From Mycolicibacterium sp. HK-90 (GTDB taxonomy: Bacteria > Actinomycetota > Actinomycetes > Mycobacteriales > Mycobacteriaceae): a stretch of DNA of 64,000 nucleotides. The stretch lies in assembly GCF_030486405.1 (NCBI RefSeq), contig NZ_CP129613.1:2852001-2916000 (forward strand). The letters are read 5' to 3'. This document shows, in pieces, positions 40,799 through 54,697 of the stretch (its first letter is position 1; every line of letters starts with the position of its first letter). The notes beneath the pieces were generated by a model, which saw only the letters and a program-made list of their open reading frames with translations, did not search any database and was not told where the DNA came from. A program made the translations under genes and the position numbers.

Positions 40799-41199
40799 TG
40801 GACACCGACGTGATCGACGTGGACACCTCGCGGCGTCGCATCGTCGATCTCACCGATTCGGTGCGCGAATTCTGTGGCGCGCACCGCGACGGGCTGTGCA
40901 ATGTGTTCGTGCCCCATGCCACAGCCGGTGTGGCGATCATCGAAACCGGGGCCGGATCCGACGATGACCTGCTCGATACCCTGGAACGGTTGTTGCCGCG
41001 TGACGACCGGTACCGCCACAGCCACGGGTCGAGAGGCCATGGCGCCGATCACGTGCTGCCTGCTTTGGTGTCGCCCTCGGTGACGGTGCCGGTGCAAGCG
41101 GGACGCCCGCTGCTGGGAACCTGGCAGAGCGTCGTGCTGGTCGACCTCAACCGCGACAACCCGCAGCGGTCGGTGCGGTTGAGCTTCCTGGGGGCGTGA
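40798..41199 (+). CDS. YjbQ family (UPF0047) protein
   Basis: A 133-aa protein. The family signature is visible: [39 protein letters not shown] and the closing [14 protein letters not shown]. The conserved histidines ([17 protein letters not shown]) form a likely metal site. Family members have been tied to secondary thiamine-phosphate synthase activity, but their physiological role is not settled. From memory it precedes alaS in M. tuberculosis (Rv2556c) as here. Confidence 0.88.
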   Translation: MDTDVIDVDTSRRRIVDLTDSVREFCGAHRDGLCNVFVPHATAGVAIIETGAGSDDDLLDTLERLLPRDDRYRHSHGSRGHGADHVLPALVSPSVTVPVQAGRPLLGTWQSVVLVDLNRDNPQRSVRLSFLGA

Positions 41200-41235
41200 C
41201 GTTCGTCGCCTTTTCGGCGTGAACGCGCAGAACGG

Positions 41236-41274
41236 TAATGTAAAGCGGTCGAACTGGTGGTTGCCCGGGCAACC
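41236..41274 (+). promoter_or_regulatory. alaS promoter -10 and leader hairpin
   Basis: TAATGT (41236-41241) is a candidate -10 box. The perfect 16-bp palindrome GGTTGCCCGGGCAACC (41259-41274) follows in the putative leader, about 34 bases before the GTG start at 41308. It could be a leader hairpin or an operator. Confidence 0.4.
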
Positions 41275-41307
41275 CCAGCCACCCACGAACACGAGGACAG
41301 AAACGAC

Positions 41308-43998
<2,691 letters not shown>

Positions 43999-44002
43999 CT
44001 CC

Positions 44003-44521
44003 GTGTCCGACACGGCCGAAGACCGGCTGCCGGACCGTCCGGGGGACGACGACCCCGGGCGTGGCCGGCGCATCGGCATCGACGTCGGAACCGTCCGGAT
44101 CGGTGTCGCCAGTTGCGATCCCGACGGCATCCTCGCCACCCCGGTCGAGACGGTCCAGCGTGACAAACGCGATCGGTCGGGCAAGCACCTGCGCAGGCTG
44201 GTGACATTGGTCGGTGAATACGAGGCCGTGGAGGTCGTCGTCGGACTGCCGCGCACGCTCGGCGACCGGGTCGGCAGCTCGGCCGTCGACGCCATCGAAC
44301 TGGCCGATGTGCTGGCCCGCCGGATCGCCCCGGTGCCGGTGCGGTTGGCCGACGAACGGCTCACTACTGTGTCGGCACAGCGGTCCCTGCGCGAAGCCGG
44401 TGTTCGGGCAAAGGGACAGAAGGCGATGATCGACCAGGCCGCTGCGGTTGGCATTCTGCAGAGCTGGCTGGATCAGCGACGTGCGGCCCTGGCTGCGCGC
44501 GGAGAGGGCATGAATGGCTGA
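44003..44521 (+). CDS. ruvX: Holliday junction resolvase-like / pre-16S rRNA nuclease (RuvX/YqgF)
   Basis: A 172-aa RNase H-fold protein. [20 protein letters not shown] holds the first catalytic Asp, [20 protein letters not shown] the second region, and [20 protein letters not shown] the third (DER). In E. coli YqgF matures the 5' end of 16S rRNA. GTG start 4 bases after alaS; the end overlaps mltG by 8 bases. Order alaS-ruvX-mltG-aroE is typical of mycobacteria. Confidence 0.93.
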   Translation: MSDTAEDRLPDRPGDDDPGRGRRIGIDVGTVRIGVASCDPDGILATPVETVQRDKRDRSGKHLRRLVTLVGEYEAVEVVVGLPRTLGDRVGSSAVDAIELADVLARRIAPVPVRLADERLTTVSAQRSLREAGVRAKGQKAMIDQAAAVGILQSWLDQRRAALAARGEGMNG

Positions 44522-45758
44522 AAAGTGGGGTGCCGAAAAAGCTCAGCCCGAGGTGGTGGGCCCACCGCGCCGCGGGCTCAGCCCCGCCCAGCGCGCGCGT
44601 AAATCCCGAAATGACCGCAAGCGACGGGTCACGAGGGGCTTCTCGCTGGCCGCGCTGATCGTTGTGTTGATCGGCGCGGTGTTCCTGGGATCCAAGCTGT
44701 GGCACAGCATGTCCGGCAGCTCCAGCGACTACGCGGGCGACGGCGTCGCCGATGTCGTGATCCAGGTTCACGACGGCGATTCCACGACGGCCATCGCCAA
44801 GACCCTGCAGGACAAGCGGGTTGTCGCCACGGCCAAGGTCTTCGTCGAGGCCGCCCACGACAACGAGGCGATCTCGGCCATCCAGCCCGGCTTCTACAAG
44901 CTGCGCACCGAGATACCTGCTGCGAATGCCGTTGAGCGCCTTGCCGATCCGGAGAACCGGGTGGGCAAGCTCACGATTCCGGAAGGGCGCCAGCTCGACG
45001 ACATCGCCGACGTGAAGACCAACGCCGTCACCGACGGCGTCTTCACGCTGATCTCGAAGGCCTCCTGCGTCGAGCTCGACGGTGAACAGCGCTGTGTACC
45101 GGTCGACCAACTTCGTGCGGCCGCTCAATCGGCCCCGGCCGCCGCGTTGGCGGTGCCCGAGTGGGCCAACGGTCCGGTCGCGGCGATGCCGAACGACCAT
45201 CGGCGGCTGGAAGGTCTCATCGCCCCCGGAACCTGGAACGTCGATCCGGCGGGCACGGCGCAGGACATCCTGGCCAACCTGATCGCCGGCAGCGCCGACG
45301 TCTACACCCAGAGCGGCCTGCTCGACACCGCGGCGGCCATGCAGCTGTCGCCCTATCAGATCCTCACCGTCGGATCGTTGGTGCAGCGCGAAGCCAAGCC
45401 GCAGGACTTCGACAAGGTTGCGCGGGTGATCTACAACCGGCTGGCCGAGAACCGCAAGCTCGAGTTCGACTCGACCGTGAACTACCCGCTGGACCGCCAG
45501 GAAGTGGCGACCACCGACGACGACCGTGCCCAGGTCACGCCGTGGAACACCTATATGAGCCAAGGTCTTCCGCAGACACCCATCTGTTCGCCCGGCATCG
45601 AGGCGCTGGGTGCGGCCGAACATCCGGCGGCGGGGGACTGGTTGTACTTCGTCACCGTCGACCTGCAGGGCACCACGTTGTTCACCCGCGACTACGACCA
45701 GCACCTGGCGAACATCGAACAGGCACAGACCAACGGTGTCCTCGACAGTGCCCGATAG
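44514..45758 (+). CDS. mltG: Endolytic murein transglycosylase MltG
   Basis: A 414-aa protein: a basic cytosolic N terminus, one membrane segment ([20 protein letters not shown], about residues 42-61), a LysM-like region, and the YceG catalytic domain with the essential Glu in [20 protein letters not shown] (near residue 291). It cleaves nascent peptidoglycan strands at the outer membrane face and so sets glycan length. [20 protein letters not shown] is the family signature. The ATG overlaps the ruvX stop; the end overlaps aroE by 11 bases. Confidence 0.93.
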   Translation: MAEKWGAEKAQPEVVGPPRRGLSPAQRARKSRNDRKRRVTRGFSLAALIVVLIGAVFLGSKLWHSMSGSSSDYAGDGVADVVIQVHDGDSTTAIAKTLQDKRVVATAKVFVEAAHDNEAISAIQPGFYKLRTEIPAANAVERLADPENRVGKLTIPEGRQLDDIADVKTNAVTDGVFTLISKASCVELDGEQRCVPVDQLRAAAQSAPAAALAVPEWANGPVAAMPNDHRRLEGLIAPGTWNVDPAGTAQDILANLIAGSADVYTQSGLLDTAAAMQLSPYQILTVGSLVQREAKPQDFDKVARVIYNRLAENRKLEFDSTVNYPLDRQEVATTDDDRAQVTPWNTYMSQGLPQTPICSPGIEALGAAEHPAAGDWLYFVTVDLQGTTLFTRDYDQHLANIEQAQTNGVLDSAR

Positions 45759-46599
45759 GCGGCCCGCCGCCGAGCCAGACAGGCGGCCCGCCGCCGAGCC
45801 CGACAGCGGCCGCAAGGCCGCCGTCCTCGGCTCGCCGATCACCCATTCCCGATCGCCGCAGCTGCACCTGGCCGCCTACCGCGCGCTGGGCCTGCCGTCG
45901 TGGACCTACGACCGAATCGAGTGCACCGCCGAACAGCTGCCCGGGGTGGTCTCGGCGCTCGGCCCGGAATGGGTCGGCCTGTCGGTCACCATGCCGGGCA
46001 AGTTCGCGGCACTGGAGTTCGCCGATCAGCGCACCGACCGCGCGCAGCTGGTGGGCTCGGCCAACACCCTGGTCCGGATGCCGTCGGGGGGCTGGCGGGC
46101 CGACAACACCGATGTCGACGGGGTGGTGGGTGCGCTCGGCACCGCCGGCGACTCCGCGCTGGTGATCGGATCAGGCGGCACCGCCCCGGCCGCGGTGGTC
46201 GCGCTGACAGAACTCGGCGTGCAGCGCATCACCATCGTGGCGCGCGATGAGGGCAAGGCGTCGCGGCTGGTCGAGTTGGCCGGTCGCTGTGGGGCGCAGA
46301 GCAGTTGGTGCGACATCGGCACCCCCGCCCTCGACGATGTGGTGGCCGCCGCCGAAACGGCCGTCAGCACCATTCCGGCCGACGCCGCGGCGGCCTATGC
46401 CCACACTCTGGCCGCGGTGCCACGGGTGCTCGACGCCATCTACGACCCGTGGCCGACACCCCTGGCCGAGGCCGTGCAGGCCGCGGGCGGTGAGGCGATC
46501 AACGGGTTGCAGATGCTGCTGAACCAGGCGTTCGCCCAGGTGGAGCAGTTCACCGGGATGGCCGCCCCCAAAGAGGCGATGCGCGCCGCCCTGGGCTGA
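45748..46599 (+). CDS. aroE: Shikimate dehydrogenase
   Basis: A 283-aa enzyme reducing 3-dehydroshikimate with NADPH. The substrate site (GSPITHSRSPQLHLAAYRAL) and the catalytic Lys in GLSVTMPGKFAALEF (near residue 84) with NTDVDG are present; the NADP fold is ALVIGSGGTAPAAVVAL. The C terminus GLQMLLNQAFAQVEQFTG is conserved. The N terminus carries an unusual tandem repeat RRPAAEPD twice before the fold begins. GTG start at 45748 overlaps mltG. Confidence 0.93.
   Translation: MPDRRPAAEPDRRPAAEPDSGRKAAVLGSPITHSRSPQLHLAAYRALGLPSWTYDRIECTAEQLPGVVSALGPEWVGLSVTMPGKFAALEFADQRTDRAQLVGSANTLVRMPSGGWRADNTDVDGVVGALGTAGDSALVIGSGGTAPAAVVALTELGVQRITIVARDEGKASRLVELAGRCGAQSSWCDIGTPALDDVVAAAETAVSTIPADAAAAYAHTLAAVPRVLDAIYDPWPTPLAEAVQAAGGEAINGLQMLLNQAFAQVEQFTGMAAPKEAMRAALG
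45757..45804 (+). repeat. 24-bp tandem duplication at the aroE 5' end
   Basis: Units 45757-45780 and 45781-45804 are identical except for one base near the end (CCAGAC against CCCGAC). Each encodes RRPAAEPD. The first unit also contains the end of mltG, so the duplication spans the gene junction. Confidence 0.9.
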
Positions 46600-46603
46600 G
46601 CGC

Positions 46604-47584
46604 TCACGGGACGAACGCGCCCCGATGGTAGGAGCTGTAGACGTACTCCTTGGATCCGACCAGGCGGGCGAGCGGGGTCTGCACCGTGTTCTCGGCCGCC
46701 ACCAGGTCGGCGATCGCGGCCAGGTCGTATCTCGGGTGCCAGCCCAGATCGGCGCGAGCCCGGGAGTTGTCGTAGACCCGGTCGATACGGGTGGGGAACC
46801 GCCAACCGCGCTGTGCCCACACCTCGGCGGCCCGGGGCACCCGGCAGGCGAACACCTCTGCGGCATCGGTCCGCAACCGCGCCAGGTCGTGGGGCCGGAA
46901 CGGAGTGGTCGCCGAGACGATGTAGCGGCCGAAACCCATCCGGGGGGCGGCGGCTGCGGCCAGCAGGTGCGCGTCGACCGCGTCCTCCAACGAAACCCGC
47001 CGCGTCGCATACTCATCCGCCTTGACGTTGGCATCGGTCCGGCCCTCGTGGGCGTCCGGCCTGTCGTCGGGTTCCGGGAAGAATCGGGCCACCCGCAACA
47101 CCACGCACGGCAGTCCGTGGTTTCGGTGGGCCAGCAGACACAAGTCCTCGGCCGCGGCCTTGGTGACGCCGTACATGTTCTTGGCCACCGGCGTCACCGA
47201 CTCGTCGATCCACGCTGCGGGCCGCTCGGCGTCGGGTACCAGCGCGTCACCGAAAACCGTTGTAGATGAAGACATCACGAATGCCTGCACAGCCGCGGCC
47301 GCAGCCGCGTCCAGAAGGGTCAGTGTCCCACTGACATTCGTGTCGACGAAGGCCTGCCCGGGTACGAATGCCAACTGCGGCTTGTGCAGTGTCGCGGTGT
47401 GCAGCACCACATCGACGCCCGCCATCGCGGCACGGACCAATGCGGCGTCGTTGATCGAACCGACCATGTCGGTCCACGGGGACGGGCGCAGGTCCAGGCC
47501 CACCACATCTTCGTCGCGCGCACGCAGGGTGCGAACGAGCGCCTCACCGAGGTGACCGGAACTGCCGGTGACGAGCGTGCGCAC
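46604..47584 (-). CDS. NAD-dependent epimerase/dehydratase (SDR) family protein
   Basis: A 326-aa extended SDR. The cofactor motif is RTLVTGSSGHLGEALVRTLR, and the catalytic YxxxK is in KNMYGVTKAAAEDLC; FVMSSSTTVFGD carries the Ser region. It probably acts on a nucleotide sugar or a similar hydroxy/keto compound; the substrate is unknown. GTG at 47584 matches the start of the fold; reading further upstream adds Arg-rich residues. Ends 4 bases after aroE on the opposite strand. Confidence 0.8.
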   Translation of the reverse strand: MRTLVTGSSGHLGEALVRTLRARDEDVVGLDLRPSPWTDMVGSINDAALVRAAMAGVDVVLHTATLHKPQLAFVPGQAFVDTNVSGTLTLLDAAAAAAVQAFVMSSSTTVFGDALVPDAERPAAWIDESVTPVAKNMYGVTKAAAEDLCLLAHRNHGLPCVVLRVARFFPEPDDRPDAHEGRTDANVKADEYATRRVSLEDAVDAHLLAAAAAPRMGFGRYIVSATTPFRPHDLARLRTDAAEVFACRVPRAAEVWAQRGWRFPTRIDRVYDNSRARADLGWHPRYDLAAIADLVAAENTVQTPLARLVGSKEYVYSSYHRGAFVP

Positions 47585-47699
47585 GAATTCGACGGTGCCA
47601 TACCGCACAAACGAATTTCCCGGGCAGCTGCCGAGCGGGCCGCTCCTGCGGCGACGCGGGCCGGCAAAAGAAGCGCGATTCAAGGCTGCCGGCCGCGCT

Positions 47700-47712
47700 T
47701 AGCCTCGGCGGA
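47700..47712 (+). promoter_or_regulatory. -10 box with leaderless ATG start for the prepilin peptidase gene
   Basis: TAGCCT (47700-47705) lies 6 bases before the ATG at 47712, with no ribosome-binding site. Confidence 0.5.
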
Positions 47713-48137
47713 TGGGGATGGGGGTTGTCGCCGTCGCGGCGCTGTGGCTGGTTGTGCTGAGTGGCTACGACATCGCCGAACGCAGGCTGCCGAACTGGTT
47801 GACCCTGCCTGGCGCAGTGCTGGTGCTGGTGGTGGCGACGTCGGCGGCGCGCGGGGTGGCCGCCCTGGCCGGGGCGGTGGCGTTGTCCATGGTGTACCTG
47901 GTGGTGCATCTGCTCTCGCCGCGGGCGATGGGCGGCGGCGACGTCAAACTCGCGATCGGCCTGGGTGCGATGACCGGGGCGTTCGGCATCGACGTGTGGT
48001 TGTTGGCGGCGCTGGGCGCACCGCTGCTGACGGCGGGCCTCGCGTTCGGTGCGGCCGTGCGCGGTGTCGGCACCGTCCCGCACGGGCCGTCGATGTGTGC
48101 GGCGAGTGCCGCGGCGGTGGCACTGGTGCTGGTGTAG
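47712..48137 (+). CDS. A24-type prepilin peptidase-like protein (short form, Rv2551c-like)
   Basis: A 141-aa membrane aspartic protease domain. The two catalytic Asp sites are visible: LSGYDIAERRLPNWLTLPG and MGGGDVKLAIGLG. Four to five membrane segments. The methylase part of full-length prepilin peptidases is missing, as in other actinobacteria. It should process Flp-type pilin or competence-like pseudopilin precursors, which would be encoded elsewhere. Leaderless start by position. Confidence 0.85.
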   Translation: MGMGVVAVAALWLVVLSGYDIAERRLPNWLTLPGAVLVLVVATSAARGVAALAGAVALSMVYLVVHLLSPRAMGGGDVKLAIGLGAMTGAFGIDVWLLAALGAPLLTAGLAFGAAVRGVGTVPHGPSMCAASAAAVALVLV

Positions 48138-48216
48138 CCGCGGCTGAATTGGTGCGAACGACCCGGGGAATCCGTGGTTACGCTCAGCATCGGCAATTCG
48201 TCGTCCGGGGGGTCAC

Positions 48217-48579
48217 ATGTCGCAACCGCACTGGCAGCAGGCCGCGCCGCAGTATCCGCCACCGCCCGCGGTTCCGGTTTTCCAGGTTGAGACGATGCGC
48301 CATACGGGCCTGCTGATCCTGTGGTTCAACCAGACCCGCACCCTCACCGGGACCGCCGAACAATGCGAGGCCGCACTGACCAGCGCTCAGCTGCACAATG
48401 TCTGCCTGGGCTGGTGGAGCATCCTGTCGCTGTTGTTCTGGAACTGGCTCTCCTTGCTGCACAACGCAGGCGTGCGGGCCAAACTGCGCAAGGAAGTCAA
48501 GCAGGCTCAGGCCTACGCACAGTGGTGGTATCAGTACGGTCAGCACCAGAACGCACCGCAGCAGCCGCAACAGCGATAG
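48217..48579 (+). CDS. Small hypothetical protein with one hydrophobic stretch
   Basis: A 120-aa protein not recognised by name. The N terminus is Gln/Pro-rich ([19 protein letters not shown]), the middle has short hydrophobic strands and a Trp-rich stretch ([19 protein letters not shown]) that may insert in the membrane, and the C terminus is a Gln-rich basic helix ([20 protein letters not shown]). GGGGGGT before the ATG is a good ribosome-binding site. It stands alone between the prepilin peptidase and aroC. Confidence 0.65.
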   Translation: MSQPHWQQAAPQYPPPPAVPVFQVETMRHTGLLILWFNQTRTLTGTAEQCEAALTSAQLHNVCLGWWSILSLLFWNWLSLLHNAGVRAKLRKEVKQAQAYAQWWYQYGQHQNAPQQPQQR

Positions 48580-48644
48580 GCCGCGTTCGTCACGAAGGAC
48601 CACGGATTTCGGGAGGCAAACCCCGACGTGGGAGAATGACAGCC

Positions 48645-49870
48645 GTGTTGCGTTGGACCACAGCTGGTGAATCCCACGGCCGCGCCCTGGTGGCCCTGCT
48701 CGAAGGGATGGTCGCCGGCGTGCCCATCACCTCTGAGGAGATCGGGGCACAGCTCAAGCGTCGCCGCCTCGGCTACGGCCGGGGCGCGCGGATGAAGTTC
48801 GAACAGGACCAGGTCACCATGCTGGCCGGGGTCCGTCACGGCACCACCCTGGGCGGGCCGATCGCCATCGAGATCGGCAATACCGAATGGCCGAAGTGGG
48901 AAACCGTGATGGCGCCGGACCCGGTGGATCCCGACGAGCTCGACGTGGCCCGCAACGCCCCACTGACCCGGCCCCGCCCCGGGCACGCCGACTACGCCGG
49001 CATGCTCAAGTACGGCTTCGACGACGCGCGTCCCGTCCTGGAACGCGCCAGTGCACGTGAGACCGCCGCGCGCGTGGCGGCCGGCACCGTGGCCCGGGCG
49101 TTCCTGCGGGCCGCACTCGGTGTCGAGGTGGTCTCCCACGTCATCTCCATCGGTGCGTCCAAGCCGTACGACGGTCCACCGCCCCGGTTCTCCGATCTGG
49201 AGGCCATCGACGACAGCCCGGTCCGGGCCTTCGACAAGGACGCGGAGACGGCGATGATCGCCGAGATCGAGGCCGCCAAGAAGGACGGTGACACCCTCGG
49301 CGGAGTGGTCGAGGTGGTGGTCGAAGGATTGCCCATCGGCCTGGGCTCGTTCACCAGCGGTGACAACCGACTCGACAGTCAGCTGGCCGCCGCGGTGATG
49401 GGCATCCAGGCGATCAAGGGTGTGGAGATCGGCGACGGCTTCGAGACCGCTCGCCGCCGCGGCAGCGTGGCCCACGACGAGATGTATCCCGGGCCCGATG
49501 GAGTGCTGCGCTCCACCAACCGGGCCGGTGGACTGGAAGGCGGCATGACCAACGGCCAGGCGCTGCGCGTCCGGGCCGCGATGAAGCCGATCTCGACCGT
49601 CCCGCGGGCGCTGGCCACCGTCGACATGGCCACCGGCGAAGAGGCCGTCGCCATTCACCAGCGTTCCGACGTGTGCGCCGTCCCCGCCGCGGGTGTGGTG
49701 GTGGAGACCATGGTCGCGCTGGTGGTCGCTCGCGCCGTGCTGGAGAAGTTCGGCGGGGACTCGCTGGCCGAGACCCGAACCAACATCGACGCCTACCTGC
49801 GGGCCGTGCGCACGCGCGGAGCAGGTCCGGATGATGCCGAGCGCGAGCCGGCGGCGCAGGCCCTGGGCTG

Positions 49871-49871
<1 letters not shown>
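48645..49871 (+). CDS. aroC: Chorismate synthase
   Basis: A 408-aa enzyme converting EPSP to chorismate with reduced FMN, last step of the shikimate pathway. Signatures: [20 protein letters not shown] at the start, [33 protein letters not shown], and the C-terminal [17 protein letters not shown] at 48645 is preferred: GGAG lies 10 bases before it but only one base before the alternative ATG at 48636. Its stop shares a base with the aroK ATG. Confidence 0.96.
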
Positions 49872-51657
<1,786 letters not shown>

Positions 51658-51678
51658 GCGCGCCTGATTTTCGGCCTG

Positions 51679-52251
51679 CTACTGCTTCGGCTGCTCGGGG
51701 TATTCGACCGGGGTGGTTGCTTCTGCGTCGGTGTTCTCCGAGGCGCCGTTGGCGCTCACGGCGGCGAACACGTCGGTGTCGGCGCGGTCTTCCGCGGCCA
51801 GGCCGTGGTGGCGCTGGCGAGGCATCGGCGGGGCCTTGCGGTCCACCAGCCACCGGCCCACCGTCACGCCGCCCACGCCAAGCAGGAAGACCAGCAGGGC
51901 GGTGAAGGCCGCGAACGTGGTGACCTCGTTGAGCAGCGCATCGGTGTAGAGGCTCTTGTAGAAGAGTCCGATGAACCACGCCACCGCGCCGCTGACGATG
52001 CCGGCGAACAAGCCGGCGATCAGCCAGGTCATGGCCAGGTCGGCACGCCGATCGGGATCCGGGTTGGAGCGTGCGTCCGACTTGCCGTCGAGCACACCCC
52101 AGATCAGCACCCCGATCCCGAACAACGTGACCAGCCCCAGGCTGAACCAGGTGGCGTTACCCGGCGAGGCGTTGATCAGTGCTCCCTGCAGTAAGCGCAC
52201 GATGACCATCGCTGTTGCGAACACCACTCCGCGCAGTAACCACTTGCTCAT
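51679..52251 (-). CDS. B-4DMT family membrane protein (Rv2536-like)
   Basis: A 190-aa protein with four membrane segments: WLLRGVVFATAMVIVRLLQG, TWFSLGLVTLFGIGVLIWGV, LIAGLFAGIVSGAVAWFIGL and FAAFTALLVFLLGVGGVTVG, then a soluble acidic tail. It matches the small B-4DMT transporter-like family kept next to pepQ in mycobacteria, in opposite orientation to its neighbours as here (from memory). Substrate unknown. Confidence 0.8.
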   Translation of the reverse strand: MSKWLLRGVVFATAMVIVRLLQGALINASPGNATWFSLGLVTLFGIGVLIWGVLDGKSDARSNPDPDRRADLAMTWLIAGLFAGIVSGAVAWFIGLFYKSLYTDALLNEVTTFAAFTALLVFLLGVGGVTVGRWLVDRKAPPMPRQRHHGLAAEDRADTDVFAAVSANGASENTDAEATTPVEYPEQPKQ

Positions 52252-52284
52252 GGGGGCACACTGTAGCGAGTAGCGTCACAGACC

Positions 52285-53370
52285 GTGACTATTTCCCAGC
52301 GCAGGGACCGGCTGCGGCGTCGGCTGGCCGAGCGGGGCCTGGACGCGATGTTGGTAACTGACCTGGTCAACGTGCGTTATCTGTCCGGATTCACCGGTTC
52401 CAACGCGGCCCTGTTGATCCACGCCGAGGACGCGACTCCGGTACTGGCCACCGACGGGCGGTACCGGACCCAGGCCGCGCAGCAGTCGCCGGACGCCGAG
52501 GTGGTCATCGAACGGGCCTGCGGGTCGCATCTGGCCGGGCGCGCCGGCCGTGCCGGGGCCGTGCGGCTCGGTTTCGAGAGCCATGTCGTGACCGTGGACG
52601 CCTACGCCGCCATGAAGAAGGCCGCGGGCGACGGTGTCGAGTGGGTCCGCGCGGCGGGCACCGTCGAGGCCCTGCGGGAGATCAAGGACGCCGGCGAGAT
52701 CGCGATCCTGCGGTTGGCCTGTGAGGCCGCCGACGCCGCGCTCGCCGATCTGCTGGAGCGCGGTGGACTGTGGCCGGGACGCACCGAGCGTCAGGTGCGC
52801 AACGAGCTGGAAGCGCTGATGCTCGATCACGGTGCCGACGGGCCGTCGTTCGAGACGATCGTCGCCACCGGGGCCAACTCGGCCATCCCGCACCACCGCC
52901 CGACCGACGCGGTGCTGGCCGCGGGTGACTTCGTGAAGATCGACTTCGGCGCGCTGGTGGCCGGCTATCACTCCGACATGACGCGCACGTTCGTACTGGG
53001 GCCGGCCGCGCAGTGGCAGCTCGACATCTATGACCTGGTAGCCACCGCACAGCAGGCCGGGTGCGACGCCTTGGGTCCCGGTGTTCCGCTGAGCGCGGTG
53101 GACGCCGCGTCACGCCAGGTCATCGCCGACGCGGGGTACGGCGACAACTTCGGCCACGGCCTCGGACACGGCGTCGGACTGCAGATCCACGAAGCGCCGG
53201 GAATCAATGCCGCTGCCGCCGGTACACTGCTTGCTGGCTCTGCGGTAACCGTTGAGCCAGGTGTCTACTTGCCCGATCGCGGCGGTGTCCGGATCGAGGA
53301 CACCCTGGTCGTCGGAGAGGCGGCACCCGACCTGCTTACCCAGTTCCCCAAGGAACTGGCCATCTTGTGA
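52285..53370 (+). CDS. pepQ: M24 family aminopeptidase (Xaa-Pro peptidase-like, PepQ)
   Basis: A 361-aa dinuclear metallopeptidase. An N-terminal creatinase-like domain (LRRRLAERGLDAMLVTDLVN) leads to the pita-bread catalytic domain. Metal ligands are visible: two Asp in KIDFGALVAGYHSDMTRTFV, His in GHGLGHGVGLQIHE, Glu in VEPGVYLP and Glu in GVRIEDTLVV. It releases N-terminal residues next to proline, in the cytosol. GTG start at 52285, 8 bases after a TAGCGT -10 box. It precedes efp as in many bacteria. Confidence 0.9.
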   Translation: MTISQRRDRLRRRLAERGLDAMLVTDLVNVRYLSGFTGSNAALLIHAEDATPVLATDGRYRTQAAQQSPDAEVVIERACGSHLAGRAGRAGAVRLGFESHVVTVDAYAAMKKAAGDGVEWVRAAGTVEALREIKDAGEIAILRLACEAADAALADLLERGGLWPGRTERQVRNELEALMLDHGADGPSFETIVATGANSAIPHHRPTDAVLAAGDFVKIDFGALVAGYHSDMTRTFVLGPAAQWQLDIYDLVATAQQAGCDALGPGVPLSAVDAASRQVIADAGYGDNFGHGLGHGVGLQIHEAPGINAAAAGTLLAGSAVTVEPGVYLPDRGGVRIEDTLVVGEAAPDLLTQFPKELAIL

Positions 53371-53394
53371 CAGAAACTTAGGAGCTACACCCTC

Positions 53395-53958
53395 ATGGCA
53401 TCGACTGCCGACTTCAAGAACGGGCTCGTCCTGCAGATCGACGGACAGCTGTGGCAGATCGTCGAATTCCAGCACGTCAAGCCGGGTAAGGGTCCGGCCT
53501 TCGTGCGGACGAAGCTGAAGAACGTGGTGTCCGGCAAGGTCGTCGACAAGACCTACAACGCCGGTGTGAAGGTGGAGACCGCCACCGTGGACCGCCGCGA
53601 CGCCACCTACCTGTACCGCGACGGCAACGACTTCGTCTTCATGGATTCCGAGGATTTCGAGCAGCACCCGCTGTCGGAAGACCTGGTCGGGCGGGCCGCC
53701 GGGTTCCTGCTGGAGAGCATGCCGGTCCAGATCGCCTTCCACGAGTCCGCCCCGCTGTACCTGGAGCTCCCGGTCTCGGTCGAGCTCGTCGTCAGCCACA
53801 CCGAGCCGGGCCTGCAGGGCGACCGCTCCAGCGCAGGCACCAAGCCGGCCACCATGGAGACCGGCGCCGAGATTCAGGTTCCGCTGTTCATCAACACCGG
53901 TGACAAGCTCAAGGTCGACACCCGCGACGGCAGCTACCTCGGCCGCGTGAATGCCTGA
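53395..53958 (+). CDS. efp: Translation elongation factor P
   Basis: A 187-aa, three-domain beta protein that rescues ribosomes stalled at proline runs. The exposed loop reads [10 protein letters not shown] with Lys at the tip (residue 32), as in other actinobacterial EF-P. The domain III signature [10 protein letters not shown] is intact. AGGAG lies upstream of the ATG. nusB overlaps the 3' end by 8 bases. Confidence 0.96.
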   Translation: MASTADFKNGLVLQIDGQLWQIVEFQHVKPGKGPAFVRTKLKNVVSGKVVDKTYNAGVKVETATVDRRDATYLYRDGNDFVFMDSEDFEQHPLSEDLVGRAAGFLLESMPVQIAFHESAPLYLELPVSVELVVSHTEPGLQGDRSSAGTKPATMETGAEIQVPLFINTGDKLKVDTRDGSYLGRVNA

Positions 53959-54433
53959 TCGCCGCGGCGACCGGGGCCGTCACCAGGCCCGCAAACGCGC
54001 CGTCGATCTGCTCTTCGAAGCCGAGGCGCGTGGTCTGACGCCGGAAGCGGTGGCCGACGGTCGCGCCGCACTGGCCGAGGACCAGGACGACGTCAGCCCG
54101 CTCAACCCGTACACCGTGTCGGTGGCCCGCGGCGTAACCGAACACGCCGCCCACATCGACGATCTCATCTCGGCGCATCTGCAGGGCTGGACTCTGGAGC
54201 GGCTGCCCGCCGTGGACCGGGCCATCCTGCGGGTCGCGGTGTGGGAACTGCTGCACGCCGAGGACGTTCCCGAGCCCGTCGCCGTCGACGAGGCCGTGGA
54301 GCTGGCCAAGGAGCTGTCCACCGACGAATCACCTGGATTCGTCAACGGAGTCCTTGGTCAGGTGATGCTGGTGACCCCGCAGATCCGGGCGGCATCGCAG
54401 GCCGTGCGGGGCGCAGGAACGCAAGAGAACTAG
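53951..54433 (+). CDS. nusB: Transcription antitermination factor NusB
   Basis: A 160-aa helical RNA-binding protein of the rRNA antitermination complex. [20 protein letters not shown] is the usual N terminus; [20 protein letters not shown] and [20 protein letters not shown] are conserved helices. It overlaps efp and is followed by a terminator hairpin. Confidence 0.95.
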   Translation: MPDRRGDRGRHQARKRAVDLLFEAEARGLTPEAVADGRAALAEDQDDVSPLNPYTVSVARGVTEHAAHIDDLISAHLQGWTLERLPAVDRAILRVAVWELLHAEDVPEPVAVDEAVELAKELSTDESPGFVNGVLGQVMLVTPQIRAASQAVRGAGTQEN

Positions 54434-54469
54434 CCGCTCCGCCTGCGGATAGCGGAACAGTTCGACCTG

Positions 54470-54497
54470 ACGGGGAGTGTCTGCGGACGCTCCCCGT
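54470..54497 (+). terminator. Terminator hairpin after nusB
   Basis: ACGGGGAGTGTC (54470-54481) pairs with GACGCTCCCCGT (54486-54497) with one G-U pair and a 4-base loop, 37 bases after the nusB stop. Confidence 0.7.
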
Positions 54498-54683
54498 TGC
54501 GATTTAGCTCCTGGCCGCGACACTTTCGATCACCGCGATTTGTAAATTCTTCGGCCACCGCCGGTGGCGCAATACCGCCGCGGCCGGTGGTTTGGCCAGG
54601 TACGGCCGATTTTCCGGCGGCGCAATCAGTTAACCTGCGGCGAAGCCGCTTTCGTCGCACTGCAAGCCAAGTCAAACCGCCCT

Positions 54684-54697
54684 TACCGTGTTGTGCG
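54684..54697 (+). promoter_or_regulatory. -10 box with leaderless GTG start for the GntR gene
   Basis: TACCGT (54684-54689) lies 7 bases before the GTG at 54697 and overlaps the alternative GTG at 54688, which therefore cannot be on the transcript from this promoter. The preceding stretch, 54498-54683, holds no gene that I can see. Confidence 0.45.

Noticed and set aside
54498..54683. Possible small RNA or short gene between nusB and the GntR gene
   Set aside because: No convincing frame, no second hairpin and no promoter-terminator pair beyond those assigned.
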